A stretch of 64,000 nucleotides of DNA from the NCBI RefSeq assembly GCF_018687715.1, contig NC_056762.1, positions 23,357,364 through 23,421,363 on the forward strand. The letters are read 5' to 3'. The position numbers and the translations under genes were made by a program. The notes below the pieces were generated by a model that was not told where the DNA came from, made no database searches, and saw nothing but the letters and a program-made list of their open reading frames with translations. This stretch comes from Carya illinoinensis (taxonomy: Eukaryota > Streptophyta > Magnoliopsida > Fagales > Juglandaceae). Of the stretch, positions 1 through 12,191 are shown in pieces. The first letter of the stretch is position 1. The number at the start of each line of letters is the position of its first letter.

Positions 1-1547
1 GATATTAGATTTTTTTTATGGAGAAGAAGACCAGATTTTAAGGATAACATCCTTGTGCTGACATTTTTTATTTGCATATTTAGATGTTCTATTGTGTCAC
101 ATACATCTGGGCTTCTTGTTTATATGATATTATACTAGGGGAAATATAGTTCCCCACAATAATGGGTGTATTTCTTTACATTTGTAATAATGGGCTTATT
201 GTTGCTGGCCTGGTATAATTCTGTTCCTTTATTGTACTTCAGTAAATTTTTGCTTTATAATGGTATGATCAAATGTTGGGCTATCTTGATGATTTTGTGC
301 TCAATATGATGGTGTAATCATGGGGTATTGTGGAAATACATACGTATGAAATTGGACATAATTAACTTTTGTAAGAAAATAAATGTTCTTAAAAAAAAAT
401 CTCTATGAAATTGATAGAGATTGGACATACGTATGCTTGACTGCTTTGCTATCCATCTTCGGTTTAACTAAGGCACTACACAGTACTTTCAACTCTTCTT
501 TTGTGTACACGTAGTGGCGTGTTGGAATTGATAGACTGATTCTCTGATGAAGGGATGATACAGAACTAAACAACATGCTGAAGGAGAGATTATCTAAATT
601 GCATCTCTCTTTGGTGGAGATGGCTGTGTAAATGCCCCCAAGTTATTGTAATCTGCACTTGTCACTTTTTCTCAAAGTGTGAGCTTGTGCCAAGGTGACG
701 ATGAACTGTAGGTTCATGCAAACTTTTCTCTTCTGTACAAACTTTGAAGGGTGGGGAGTGGAATTTATTTAGTTATTCATATGAGCTGAGCACTATACCA
801 TAAAAAATTCTAATTCAAGAAAACACCATTCTATATATAGGCAACACTAGCACAGTGTAAGTCTCATTTTTCAAATCGACCAAACAATAAATTTTAGGTA
901 TCAAGGCCCCTAATGATATTTTGAATGAGGCTTTTGTTGTGGTGTGAACTATTGAAAATAAGAGTTCTAAGGTGCCTGAGGTACTTCCATCCCAATCTGG
1001 TTTTATGACGGAGTTTCTAGTTTATTTCTCGATATATGGATATATTGTACAGTCACATTCCAACTTATCGATATTTAAATAATTCGTACATGTTACATTT
1101 ATGATTAAGAAAGAACTATTTATCTCATATAGGGTGCTCATGAGTTTGTTTCTGTTTTGGTAATTTTAAATAGATGGGAACATTCTTCAAAGCTTCAGTA
1201 CTAGTGTTGTTCATTGGCGTGCATTGAAGGCACCAACAAGCACAACTTGGTAGCTCTTTGATTTTGGATGTAGTAGAGGCTTGAACATGTTTCAAATATT
1301 AGTGATGATTCTCTCTTCACATAATTAGTAGCTCAGCTTGTACTTGATATGACAGTATAATGCACCACCCAGTGTACAAAATATATTTGACCTTGGTCTC
1401 ATTGGCGACTTTACTTAAATATTGATATATTATGTGATTTGTTGATGTATGGATAATTAATTAGCTACTCATGTCAATCAGGTACATTTGGATGAATGAC
1501 AGGCAAATATTTGGTTTTCATGATTAATGCATGGGTGAAAGATGAGA
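1..1547. other. AT-rich intergenic DNA, no gene recognised
   Basis: No open reading frame of convincing length or composition is present on either strand, and no family motif was recognised. The stretch is AT-rich, with short poly-T and poly-A runs and no obvious internal repeat. It could be the distal flank or untranslated part of a gene lying to the left of the window, but nothing in the sequence proves that. Confidence 0.5.
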
Positions 1548-1625
1548 CCCAGTATTCTTACTGGGTTTCATTTAAATGAGAACTCATTGGTCTCATTTAA
1601 ATGAGACCCATGTAGGAATACTGGG
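1548..1625. repeat. Imperfect inverted repeat (hairpin, about 34-bp arms)
   Basis: The left arm, 1548-1581, begins CCCAGTATTC and ends TTTAAATGAGA. The right arm, 1591-1625, is its reverse complement apart from two or three mismatches and a one-base indel. The loop is 9 bases. The core TCATTTAAATGA is itself palindromic. It lies just to the left of the CACTA-like array and may be a fold-back element; no target duplication was identified. Confidence 0.7.
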
Positions 1626-1649
1626 TTATTAAAAATTGGAATTCTTAGG

Positions 1650-2643
1650 ACTTTCCAGCGATTTTTCAATCACCGCTAAAAACTTACAAAACAAAAAAAA
1701 AAAAATTATAATGCACAAAAAATATTGGTAATTCCACTTCCAGCGATTTTCAAATCGCTGGAATATAATGAAATGCTGGTTATAGTCTTTACCAGCGCTT
1801 TATTAATCGCTGCTATCTTAAATGACGGCGATGGAAAAAATGCTGGAAAGTAATTTACTGGTAGTGTTGGTTAATACCGGCATTTAGAAAATCGCCAGGT
1901 AATTAATTTCCAGTGATCTATTAAACGCCGGAATACAAATTTTAAACTGTAACATGTATACCGGCGTTTATTTAATCGCTGGTAATTAATTACCCAGCGA
2001 TTTTCTAAATGCCGGTAAATATTTATCCATCTTTAAATTGATTGTCCGGAGTTTCATAAATCGCCGGCTAATAAATTTTCGGCGATTCTTAAAACGCCGG
2101 GTAAAAATATACCGGCGATTTATGAAACGCCGGCTAATAAAATCCCAGCGATTTTTGAAATGCCGGATAATAAATTAGCAGCGATTTCACAAACGCCGGT
2201 TAATAATTTCCCAGCGATTTCCTAAATGCCGGGTACTAAATTTCTAGCGATTTCTGAAACGCCGGTTAATAATTAAACCAGCGATTTCACAAACACCGGA
2301 ATATGATTTGCCAGCTATTTCCTAAACGCCGGTTAATAAATTCCTGTTTTATTATTTATTTACTAGCGATATATAAATTGCCGCTTTATTATTTTACAGC
2401 GATTTTGTAATCGCCGGGATCTACTTTTATATTTTGAAATTATATTCCGGCGATTACAAAATTGTCGGTAAAGAGCTTGTATTAGACGGCGATTTTTGAG
2501 CTTCGCTGCCGTATAGAAGAAATGGCTGAATAGTACCGGCGATTAAGTGGCAATTATGTAATCGCTAGTATATATATAGCGGCGATTTTTTGTGATTTCC
2601 CGGCGATTTAAAAGCACCGGCAAAAGTGCTTCCTCTTGTAGTG
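1650..2643. mobile_element. CACTA-like DNA transposon end with subterminal palindromic repeats
   Basis: The right edge reads CCTCTTGTAGTG, which is CACTACAAGAGG on the other strand, the terminal signature of CACTA (En/Spm) elements. The preceding kilobase holds about twenty imperfect units of roughly 35-38 bp. Each contains a sub-motif like CCAGCGATTT followed a few bases later by AACGCCGG, so each unit is a small inverted repeat. CACTA elements carry dense subterminal repeats bound by their transposase partner, which fits. A second similar edge reading TTACTGGTAGTG ends at 1866. No matching left CACTA end or transposase gene was found, so this is a truncated or rearranged end. Confidence 0.65.
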
Positions 2644-3209
2644 AAAATAGGGAAAAGTGACGTCTCAAAGAAAGATTTTTGTTTGTTATGCTTAATTTTT
2701 TTTTTTGATTAAAAAAGTTTTATCTATAAGTCGGTGAAAATTAGGACACACACTTCACAATATTACTGATGAGATAAGATTTAATTTATAAAAAAAAAAT
2801 TATAAGTTTATATATTGCAACTCAAATCATATTATATCAATAATTCGAATGATGATTATATACTCTTTCGAAAAATTAAATATACATACAATATCTATAT
2901 GAAGGGCAAAACCTAGAATCCAAATGAAAGAGTTATAAGGACAATTATTTGTAACTTTACTCCTTATATTATTCATATTCGTGATATCTGATCACTAATC
3001 CCAAAGTACAACATTAACTTGGCCTATTATTTATATTGCGACATGACCAAGAACACTCTGTTGACAAAGCATACAATACAATACAATATAATACCCTAGT
3101 AACTAGAGAGAAACTAATAATCAGTTACATAGCAACCCATGCAATGATCATACTTCTTTATAATAACACAGCAAAATATTTTTAAAATTGAAAGAGCTTT
3201 CTAATTTAT

Positions 3210-4030
3210 TTAGAGCTGAATGTTTGAGTCATAAGCAACCCCACATTTCCACAAAGCAGGCAAATCATTTTTGGATTCCACCCAACCGAAGCCACCCACT
3301 TGAAACCTTATTTTTGTTGAACCACTCGGTACTTGATTAGACATCTCCCACATTGCCCCGAAGGCTTTCTGCATGCCCCTCCAATGTATGCAATCCTCCT
3401 ACATGCGACATTAAATGAACAAAGAGGCCAGCCCATCCATCAGTTTATAACAATGATCATCATCTCATTTGTTGAATACATATCTTTTAATAAAACCTTA
3501 TTTGTGCAAATTTAGAGGGTGCAAGTTGTGATATAAACTCTTAAATAAAAAAGTAAAAGTCATTAAAAAATTTAATTTTTTTAGATGCGAGGCTTGCTCC
3601 AAACTCTCAAAGGCTTGGAGTTTCATAAATTCATATAGCATTACTTGAAGAATTATATGAATACACCTGACACAATTCGACGGCTGTGATGTCGTTTTTC
3701 CCAGCTACATATATAACCACTAGAGCAAGATAATTAGGATATTTGCTTTGCTCATGGACCTTGAACATAAGGTTGTAACCAGTGTAGTGGCACGAGACCC
3801 TTCGATATTCTACGTCGATAATGTCCCGACCAAACAATTCCTTGGCCCCTTTGGTTCCAGCGCGTGCCAATCTTTCGTAGGCTCAGGAGCTGAGTATGAA
3901 GTCAGTGTTGTCACCTTCACTATAGTCAGTCACCACCACGTTCACTCCATCCTTACTGCAATATTGTGATGATGTGCACCTAACCTAAAGAGTAGGTCAT
4001 CATCAATAAAACCACTAATTATACATGCTA

Positions 4031-4102
<72 letters not shown>

Positions 4103-4969
4103 GGAGACCGAGTAAAGCAAATTATATAGGTTACTTCTTCATTAGTGCTATCTAGCACAATCATTGTCCTTGAGTTTCATATGATAGGAAGAGTGTTTCA
4201 AGTTAAAGCAAGCTCAAACAAGTTGGGGTAGACCATGCTAGCTAGCTAGTTACTGTGCTATGATTTATTCACAACACTTATCCACTTAATTATTCATGCA
4301 TTACAATACGTTATATTATCTATTAGTTTAGTGAGTACGTAAACTATTACTTATTATGGGACCCATTATATTTATTAAAAAATTAAAATATTAATATTTT
4401 CTTCGATAAGTTGATGTGACAAGCTTATACATCAGCAGTGTATTTGATGTGTCAAAAAAGAGGCTTGTAATTTTACCTGATAGCATGCACCACAACCAGT
4501 TGCGTTCTTATATAGCCTAGAGACTCCAGTCACGCCGCCATCATTGACAGTCCTTCCGAATTGTCCATACCCACAAGTTCCACCTATATGATCACCATTT
4601 CATGAGTCAACTGTACACAGATGATATATAAACCGAATAATTTTTACACTTTCTAATTATTGGTATTAATTAGTATTTGGTAGAGAAAGAAAGTTGTTCA
4701 AAATAATTGAGCAAATAATTCTTTCAGCATGCATGCACATAATAACTTGTAATGCATAGTTATGAATAACTCCAAATTGGTAGCCAAATAATATCTGAAA
4801 GTGTATATGCAGACGTACTTGGAGTCCCATGGCTATTATCACTACCGTAGTAGGTTGCTCTTGATGAGTAGGTAAAAAGGTCTCGAGTGGCGTATATAGC
4901 TGGCAAGAGCAGTACCATGCAGATCACACAAAGAATACCAACTTAGTTTTCAAGTACTGCAAGGCCCAT
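3210..4969 (-). pseudogene. Expansin-like B pseudogene (two nonsense codons)
   Basis: The exon structure equals that of the intact copy at 29057-30758: exon 1 4969-4819, exon 2 4583-4477, exon 3 3984-3667, exon 4 3398-3210, with GT and AG intron borders retained. Expansin family motifs are readable: GCGACYQ in exon 2, VVVTDYSEGDNTDF and DVEYRRVSC in exon 3, and a C-terminal pollen-allergen-like domain in exon 4. Codon 9 is TAA (4943-4945) where the other copy has CAA. An exon 3 codon is TGA (3883-3885) where the other copy has CGA. Both changes are C to T. A shortened protein from a downstream methionine would still meet the second stop, so I call it non-functional. The TATA-like upstream sequence is conserved. 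Confidence 0.88.
4031..4102. repeat. (TTA)n microsatellite in EXLB pseudogene intron 2
   Basis: About 24 uninterrupted ATT/TTA triplets lie in the intron between exons 2 and 3. The matching site in duplication copy 2 (29879-29902) has only about eight triplets, so the tract has changed length since the duplication. Confidence 0.95.
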
Positions 4970-5398
4970 ATCTTAATGGCAAGGTTTCTTGATAAAGGGT
5001 AAGATAATGGAAGAAAGAGACCAAAACCAAAGCTATAATTAAGAAGCATGCAAACAGAGTAGCAGAAGAAAATGGACGAGGAGGGTAATTCGAATTGGGA
5101 AGCAAAGAAATCGTAGTCTAGCATTTATAGGATTTGAGGGCCGACCACAAAGGGTCATGTGTTGAAGTGAGAGAGGCACCTTTTTCACCCACTTAGGGAG
5201 GAAAGGAATTATATTTAGAATTATATTTGTACTATTAATGCCAATTGTATGTATATGATTAATTTTAGAAAAAAATAATATTTTATTATTATTTTGATTC
5301 AAATATGCATTATCTAATATGAGAGTTTTTCTTAAATGACAAAGGCAATATCTAAAATATGTGATTTTGTATTTGCATATAGAGAAACCAATGCTTTA

Positions 5399-5848
5399 GA
5401 GCAATCTCAATTCTAATGGATTATCATTTTAAAGTTAATCCAAGTTTCAACTTTTGTGAAAATGTCTTAGCTTATTCCATTCACGTCCAATTCTCATATT
5501 GAATTATCTATTTATTTTTTATATAATAAAATATAATATTAAAATATTATTTTTAATTTATTTATTTTTATTATGTTTTACCATTCTACCAATAATATAT
5601 TAATTAGTAAATAGTAATCATATATTAATAATATATTCTAATTGAATGCATGGTTAATCATATTCTACCAAAAAGAGAAATGCAATGCACGGCATAGATG
5701 ATTTTTATTTTGCATTAACTGTAGTATTAATTAACTGTTGATACAATTTGCATAATCCACCACATAGGATATTTTGTCCTAATAATATTAAAATAATCCA
5801 ATGCACGCGATATTTAGGTTATCCATTGAGATATTTGCTCGAATGCTC
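5399..5848. mobile_element. Tourist-like MITE (PIF/Harbinger type), copy in duplication 1
   Basis: This is a 450-bp AT-rich element without coding capacity. The left end reads GAGCAATCTCAATTC and the right end TCGAATGCTC, giving imperfect terminal inverted repeats with GAGCA at the tips and a shared inner ATGGATTA-like block. It is flanked on both sides by the trinucleotide TTA (5396-5398 and 5849-5851), the target duplication typical of PIF/Harbinger elements. Related copies are at 31185-31641 and 14502-14956, all 450-457 bp long. Confidence 0.75.
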
Positions 5849-7239
5849 TTAATATTGAGTACCTCTCGAGACCATTTTTGGAATAAAAATCATTGCGCGC
5901 ATGTTTAAAATATTTCTCTTTCTGGAATACTCGGGACCTTTATCTGTTATGATATTAAATATTAATAGAAGGACTTGGCTCTATTATCCCATAGTATACA
6001 AACAGTTTTATGTCTGTTGTTTCCGACCTTTTTCTGGAATACCCGGCATCATCGTTATTAATGACAAAGAATTTCAACAAATTTCAACAAAGAATTTCAT
6101 CGTAGGAGAGAAGACATATTTTGATTTTAAAATGGGTCAAAAATTTAAATACTCAACTCTTAAATTATTAAATTTATCTTAACTCAAAACATATTTATAA
6201 ATACCCATAATCTTTTTTAACTCAATATTTCTTTACAAGCGGAACCTACAATCTTTTTTAACTTCTCATAAATATATCTAAACTGATCATCTTAACATAT
6301 AAACATATCTAAACTCATTTTAGGTGAGTTTCACAAAATTTATTTTATCATCTCGACTCTTTATTATTCATAAATAACTCAATTCATTTTCACTCAACTT
6401 AACATGAAAACGAGGCCTAAGAGAGCTCAAAATATAACCAGAAGAATATTTTATATAATATACACCGAAATAAAACATACTTCATCCCTAATTAATTCTC
6501 TCTCTCTCGTTCTTTTTTTTTTTTTTTTCTTTCTTTTCAGTGAGAAAGCCAAAGTATTAATTATTGTATATATACATGTTGCATGATCAGACGATCATTT
6601 TTCTTCTTCAAATAACACTTTCTACATATTACCGAGGATCTAATAGACATTATAAATACTACTGTACGTGCAGGTTATTATGCGCACATTAATTTTGTGA
6701 TCAATAGATTTTTTTTTTCTTGTACAAAATTTTCTTATTCAAAAATATAACACCAATAGAAAAGGAAAAAAGGAAGTAGCCATCATACCCACGTCCACCA
6801 TAGCCACCATCTTCATCCTCTTGGTCACAGCGCATTAATAAATTTTATAACATTTTTTATTTAATATTTTCTCTCTTATTTTCTAAATTTTAAAAAATAT
6901 TTAACTCAAACTATTTCATAACTATTCACAAATTATCTTACTATTATTCATACAATTCTTGTATCATCTCATTCTCTAAATGAGTCATGATCAATGTTTG
7001 AATAGTTAATTGATTTCAGATGATCTTTGAATAATATTAAAAAAATAATAAAAAATAATGATAAAATATTAAATAATAGTAAATAATAATAAAAGGTAAA
7101 TAAAAAGTAATATTGATCAAATATTAAATGATAGTGAAATAATCTCCAGGACTTTTTGGAGGTTTTCGGTAATTGGGGTTTGAACTTTCGAGGCGACTAA
7201 CTCCAACTAAAAAAACAAATTAAGAGATCAATTTGTAGA

Positions 7240-10200
7240 TATAACGCCTGTCCTTGTAGTGGGTCCTTTAGAAAATGATTTTAATAAAAATAGATGGGAA
7301 TTACCATTCCTTTTGAAAATTTCTTTTCTTTTTATGCCAAGATACAAAAGGCTCCATATTTGTAAATAAAACTTATTTTCTTAATTAAAAATGTTACAGC
7401 GGAAAAAATTAAATTTCATAAATTAAGTCTCTCACACAAAATATCATGTCTAAGCTTTCGTGCTCTTCCCCTTCGGCTGTGCTTGTCTTGACATGTCATG
7501 CTTATCTTGTCCCTGGGAGGGCACACATAAAAACTAAAATGAGTCGATGACTCGTAAACATTGCTTCATACAATTAAAGTATAATAACATAGATTTTCAG
7601 TCATGCATTCGTTACTTCATACATATCGTATACTTATCATGCATAGACATGAAGTTCAATTAAAAAAACATTGCAATGTGGGGTTTTTCTTTAAAAATGT
7701 TTTCTTTCTTAAAACAGTTCCCCATGACTCGCTGCCTTTATTTATTAAAGAGTTTGTTCATACATACATTTTTTCTTACATACATTCATGCATACGTCTT
7801 TTCATACATACATGCATTCTTTCTTAACATGCATACATTCCTTTCTTATCGCTTTTATTGTCCGTTGCACACTTTGCGCCCCATGCTGGGGTTAGCAATA
7901 TTTTGTACCTGATTCCGCCCATGGCGACATGTTGGGAATCCATTCCATCAAAGTGCAACACTGGGTGTACTACCAGTGCTACTTACCCGACAATGTAATC
8001 TACCCAGTCCATTCATTCAGTACCTTTTCTATTTCTATTCATGTGGTTGTTACGTATTTTCATACATTATACATTCAATCCGTTCATTCATTTTTAGTCC
8101 TTTCCTTCCTTTACATTTCAGTCATTTCTTTCCTTCACAGTCCGTTTAGTCCTTTCATTCAGGTTTAACAGTTCTTTACAGTTCTTATAGTTATTCTGCT
8201 CATTTCATTCATAAAGTCATTTTAAAAGAAATAGTTTTCTTTCTTTCATAAGAGTCATTTTAAAAGCAGTTTTCTTTCATTTGCATCGTTTAAAAATGTG
8301 GGTTCGTGTATCTTTTAAAGCTTCGGTTCGTTTTCTTTCGTGAGCATACATACAATATGTACCACTCATAACACCCATCCACATGCATACACATACATAC
8401 TTTGGGTGCGTGAAAAAGGGTTGCCAAGGAGGGTCGTTACATACTTATACTTGAAAACTTATGCTTAGCTTTATTTTTCGTAAGGCATGTTTCATAAAGA
8501 AAACCTTTCATTTTCATTTTAAAGAAAAATGTTTCATTTTCGCCTTCATTTTTTTAAGAAAACTCAAGAAGAATATGAATGTAATGCTTACCTGGACTTC
8601 ATGCCATAGTCATTCCATGCAGTACATTCGTGTGTGTGTCAAATGGCAACCTACATGCACACACATAACCTTACATCGTTATCTTTCTAATGCATAAGTA
8701 ACTATACTAGAAATAGAACTATCCCTCACTTGGAACACTCTTCATTCATTCCTTGGCTCTTACATGGCATTTACTATGCTAAAACCTTTAGAGTCTTATT
8801 CTTTAAAGTGAACATCCATAATTCACCTTAGGGTCAAAACAATAAGACCTCCATCTTATTTCTATTTCCACATTCCGACGCATGATTTTGATCGATAGAG
8901 TCATGCGTTCTAACCTTAGACAATATACTCATCACTACCTTCATGCATCCTAGCCTATACTCAATCCTCATTCCCATCCATATATGCTGCACAACTTAAA
9001 GCCAACTCTGAGGCTAAAACACCATGTAACTATGCTTAGGACTGATTATCCATTACATACAGTAAACCTACTCGGCACACGTGTCTTACCAGAGGCACAT
9101 GTATCTTGTTCCTCTTATCACCTAAGACCAACTTATAATTCTAATTAACGCCCACTTGTATAAACAACCTCCATACTCCGATACCAACTTGCTCAGACCC
9201 GGTCCATAGGACTCTTCCTACTTCCCGGCCCTGTACAAGTTCATCCCAACACTTAACAAGAGGACAACATCCACAAATACACCTCTATCACGTCACATAG
9301 CTCGAGACAAATCCCAAGTTACGCCATGACGTTCGTCATGCTTCCGTTGCACTACTCTAATACTTTCCCACCACTTAACACATACTCTTAGCCATAGGTC
9401 AACTACAAGGTGACACCCGTCACTTCAAACTACAAGCCATGTCACAGCTACTTCGGGACACTGTTACACAGTTCCCGACGCTATACAATACACTCTACAC
9501 TCCTCAAGTATGTAACCATATTTTTATATGCGACATGCCATATGGTGCATCACTACACAACACAGAGCACACGCCATGTGTACTTTCTTCCACTCACACC
9601 ACACCACGCATCACTACGACGCATGTCACATGGTATGTTGCTCCAATACATGGAGTACACTCCACATATACTCCTACACACACCACGCCGCATCACAACT
9701 ATGACATACATCTCACACCCATACTCACAGCACAGTCCACAACATTACACAATTATGTCCAACACTTCGATACGCAGCCACACTTCACTTCACAATTACA
9801 CAGCGAACTCCATAATTACTAATAGCACAGTCCACATACAACCTAATAACTAACATATATCATAAATAATGAGGAATAGAGGTTATACCATCGATGGGAT
9901 AACTCGTACACTGCTCGTTGCCCATCACGATCAAGACATCGAATGAGTCGTATGTGGTGGTTCACACTATGTACTGTGACAATTAGCTGCTTATAGTGGT
10001 TGTCCACCACATAAAGTGGCGGTTTGAGCTTGGGAATAGCTAGGCATGGTCTTGGAAAGGCTCAAGGTGGCCTCATGGTGGTTCCGAGGTGACGCACGAA
10101 GGAGGCACGGTGGTGGTGGTAAGGCGACGTGGGTAGCCAAGCACGGTGGTGAAACCGTGTGTGTGTGTGTGACCCATCTAAGAAAGAGAAAGGTAGAGGG

Positions 10201-11069
10201 AAAGGAGACCATGGAAATGAAGCCCATGGAGTGAGGATTCCATTGGTGGTGGTCGGAGGCTAGTGGTGCTAGGAGGAGGAAATGGGTCTGATACCCATTT
10301 CGTTGAGTTGTCGTCGTCGTCGGAGGAAGCTACCGTGGGTCTCACCACCGGTGTGGTTGAACTTGCCTATGGGAGAGGGAGCTACCAGTGGTGGAGGTGG
10401 AGATGGTCGATTGGTGGTGGCGCTTGCTGGGTGGAAGGAAGGAATCAGCTATGGAGAAGCCGAAAGATCAGGCTGGGAGAGAGGGAGAAGAGAGATAAAG
10501 AGGAAAGGAAAAAGTGAGCGGAGAAAGAGAGGGGCTTGGGTATTTAATCCTGGCCCTTCGTCTCGAGATCCTCAAAATGATCTATCGGTGAGTTTAAATA
10601 TTGATTTAAAAATGCATAATAAAATACTGGGAGAAATTAAGATATAATACTATTTTATAAACTAAAGTTTAGAAAATAATATTCCTTAATCATTAATTAA
10701 AATGATGAAATCTCGTTAATTACTCGAAGAGAATAAAATAATTTAAATTAATTTAGAGTTTTCAGCATAAAGTTAAATCTCGTAATATATTTAAATGACT
10801 AAAATATTTAATTTAAATAATTTTTTACAATTATAATATTTTTAGATCTCATCAAAATATTATAATTGTGTTATTTTAAAAACAAGATTAGTTCAATAAC
10901 ACTGGAAATATCATATATAAATATTTTTAGAATATTTAAAATATTTATAAGCTTTAACATATCGAACTTGATTTAAGATCTATTTGATATTTTTTAAAAC
11001 ACGACATCAGAGTTTGGCACGTGGATCGAGACTCATAATTAATGAAGAAAGAGGAAATGGGTTATCACA
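7240..11069 (-). mobile_element. Long solo LTR of a Tekay/Del-like Ty3/gypsy element
   Basis: This roughly 3.83-kb block begins TATAACGCC, probably a decayed TGTAACGCC, and ends GGTTATCACA. That mirrors the LTR of the complete element at 41346-50729, which runs from TGTGACGCC to GGTCATCACA and also has an ACAGCGG or GCAGCGG block near its left side, so the orientation is likely the same (minus). The flanks are GTAGA (7235-7239) and ATAGA (11070-11074), a nearly perfect 5-bp target duplication. Open frames inside (for example 9410-9853 and 10282-10647) are low-complexity and not gene-like. It interrupts the duplicated EXLB flank. Lack of an internal region suggests LTR-LTR recombination. Confidence 0.7.
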
Positions 11070-11154
11070 ATAGATCTTTTACACTACGAAGAAAATTAAT
11101 TACATATTATAGAAGAAAATTAATTATACAATACAAATGTGTAAATCTTTTACA

Positions 11155-12180
11155 CTGTGAAAATCTAATAGACATTGTAAATACTTCCATAAGTTTGGTC
11201 GGAAGCTACCCACTGTGCAGATTATTATGTGCACATTGATCAATGAATTTTTTATTGTTATTTTTCACTTTGATCTAAATAATATGTTGGTCCATGAATT
11301 TTTTTTGTATACCAAACTTTCGTCTTTAATAAAATAAAACAAATAGAAAGAGTAAAAGAAAAAAGAAGAAGGGAGTAATTTTTACTGTCTTTTTTTAATT
11401 GGGATGCACTTCTTGAGATGTTACCTAAATTTCAAGTCAAGGTCGGCATCTTAAGAAGTAAGGAAAATGATAAGGCCACCGCTCCTAGCGATAATTAGGA
11501 GTTACTGTTGGCTATTTTTATTTTATTTTTTATTTAATGATTAAAGAAATATTGTTTAATGTTATTATAATTTTTTAAAAAATATTAAAAAATGTTGAAT
11601 ATATATATAAAACAATACAAAAAATAAATAAATAAATTGCTAATGGTAGCTCCCGACCAACTCCCTGAGAGCGGTGACCGTAGCAGCCCCCAAGAAGTAA
11701 ACACAATATAACCCACTAGCTAGGCTGGCCATCTCATCTCCGTTAATTGTACTATAGCCACCAAACAATATTATATTCAAACAATACAAAGTAAACACAA
11801 TATAACCCTCGTCCACCATAGCCATCATCTTCATCCTCTCGGTCACATCGCACTAATAAACGGGTGACTTATCTTTCATTTATTTATATATCTATATATA
11901 TATCGTGACTTATCTTATTTCAATATCATGTCTCCTACTGAAACATAATTTAAATAAAAATATTTTTAAATTAACTATTAGAACTTTTCTAAATTTTTAA
12001 ATAAAAATTAATTTAAAATTTTCAAATTTCTGAATAAAAATAATATTATAAAGCCATATTATAATAATATTTTAACTTAATAATATTTTTTATTCAACTT
12101 TTTCTCTCACATTTCCCAAAATCTAAAAAATACTCCATTTAAACTATCTCATTGCTTGGCCAACAACTAATTCACAAACC
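11155..12180. repeat. Partial third copy of the EXLB upstream flank
   Basis: Sequence blocks here match 32155-32680 of duplication copy 2 and, less well, 6640-6960 of copy 1. Shared blocks include AATCTAATAGACATT, a CTTCTTGAGATG block and CGTCCACCATAGCCA. The EXLB exons themselves are absent. The copy is interrupted by a 231-bp insertion (11461-11691) and by AT-rich sequence at about 11880-12060. No gene is present. Confidence 0.75.
11461..11691. mobile_element. 231-bp MITE-like insertion with 8-bp target duplication
   Basis: The insertion is flanked by the direct repeat AAGAAGTA (11453-11460 and 11692-11699). The matching position in duplication copy 2 (near 32360) has a single AAGAAGTA and no insert, so it is an empty site. 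Near-terminal inverted blocks CCACCGCTC (left) and GAGCGGTGA (right) surround an AT-rich core. An 8-bp duplication fits hAT elements, although the ends are not the classic hAT consensus. Sequences at about 26640-26850 and 59325-59520 share the CACCG edge and the AT-rich core. Confidence 0.75.
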
Positions 12181-12191
12181 AAGAAATATTT

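Larger units (their letters stand above)
2648..7239. repeat. Segmental duplication, copy 1 (carries the EXLB pseudogene)
   Basis: From the sequence TAGGGAAAAGTG to the boundary with the solo LTR, this segment is collinear with 28499-32873, with high but imperfect identity. It includes the whole EXLB gene unit, its introns, the downstream flank and a MITE in the upstream flank. Copy 1 starts a few bases after the CACTA-like end and is cut on the right by a solo LTR. The shared MITE shows that the MITE inserted before the duplication. Stretches outside the EXLB exons and the MITE (5100-5395 and 5850-7239) hold no other recognised gene. Confidence 0.9.

Noticed and set aside
7251..7262. CACTA terminus at CCTTGTAGTGG.
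   Set aside because: The word lies 10 bases inside the solo LTR and no palindromic subterminal array or target duplication accompanies it.
9410..9853. Two overlapping open frames of 147 and 127 codons rich in His and Thr.
   Set aside because: Low-complexity CAC/ACA-rich DNA within the long solo LTR; no motif and two frames open at once.
10263..10647. Open frames of 84 and 121 codons rich in Gly, Arg and Trp.
   Set aside because: They lie in a GGT-rich part of the solo LTR, overlap in two frames and show no conserved motif.
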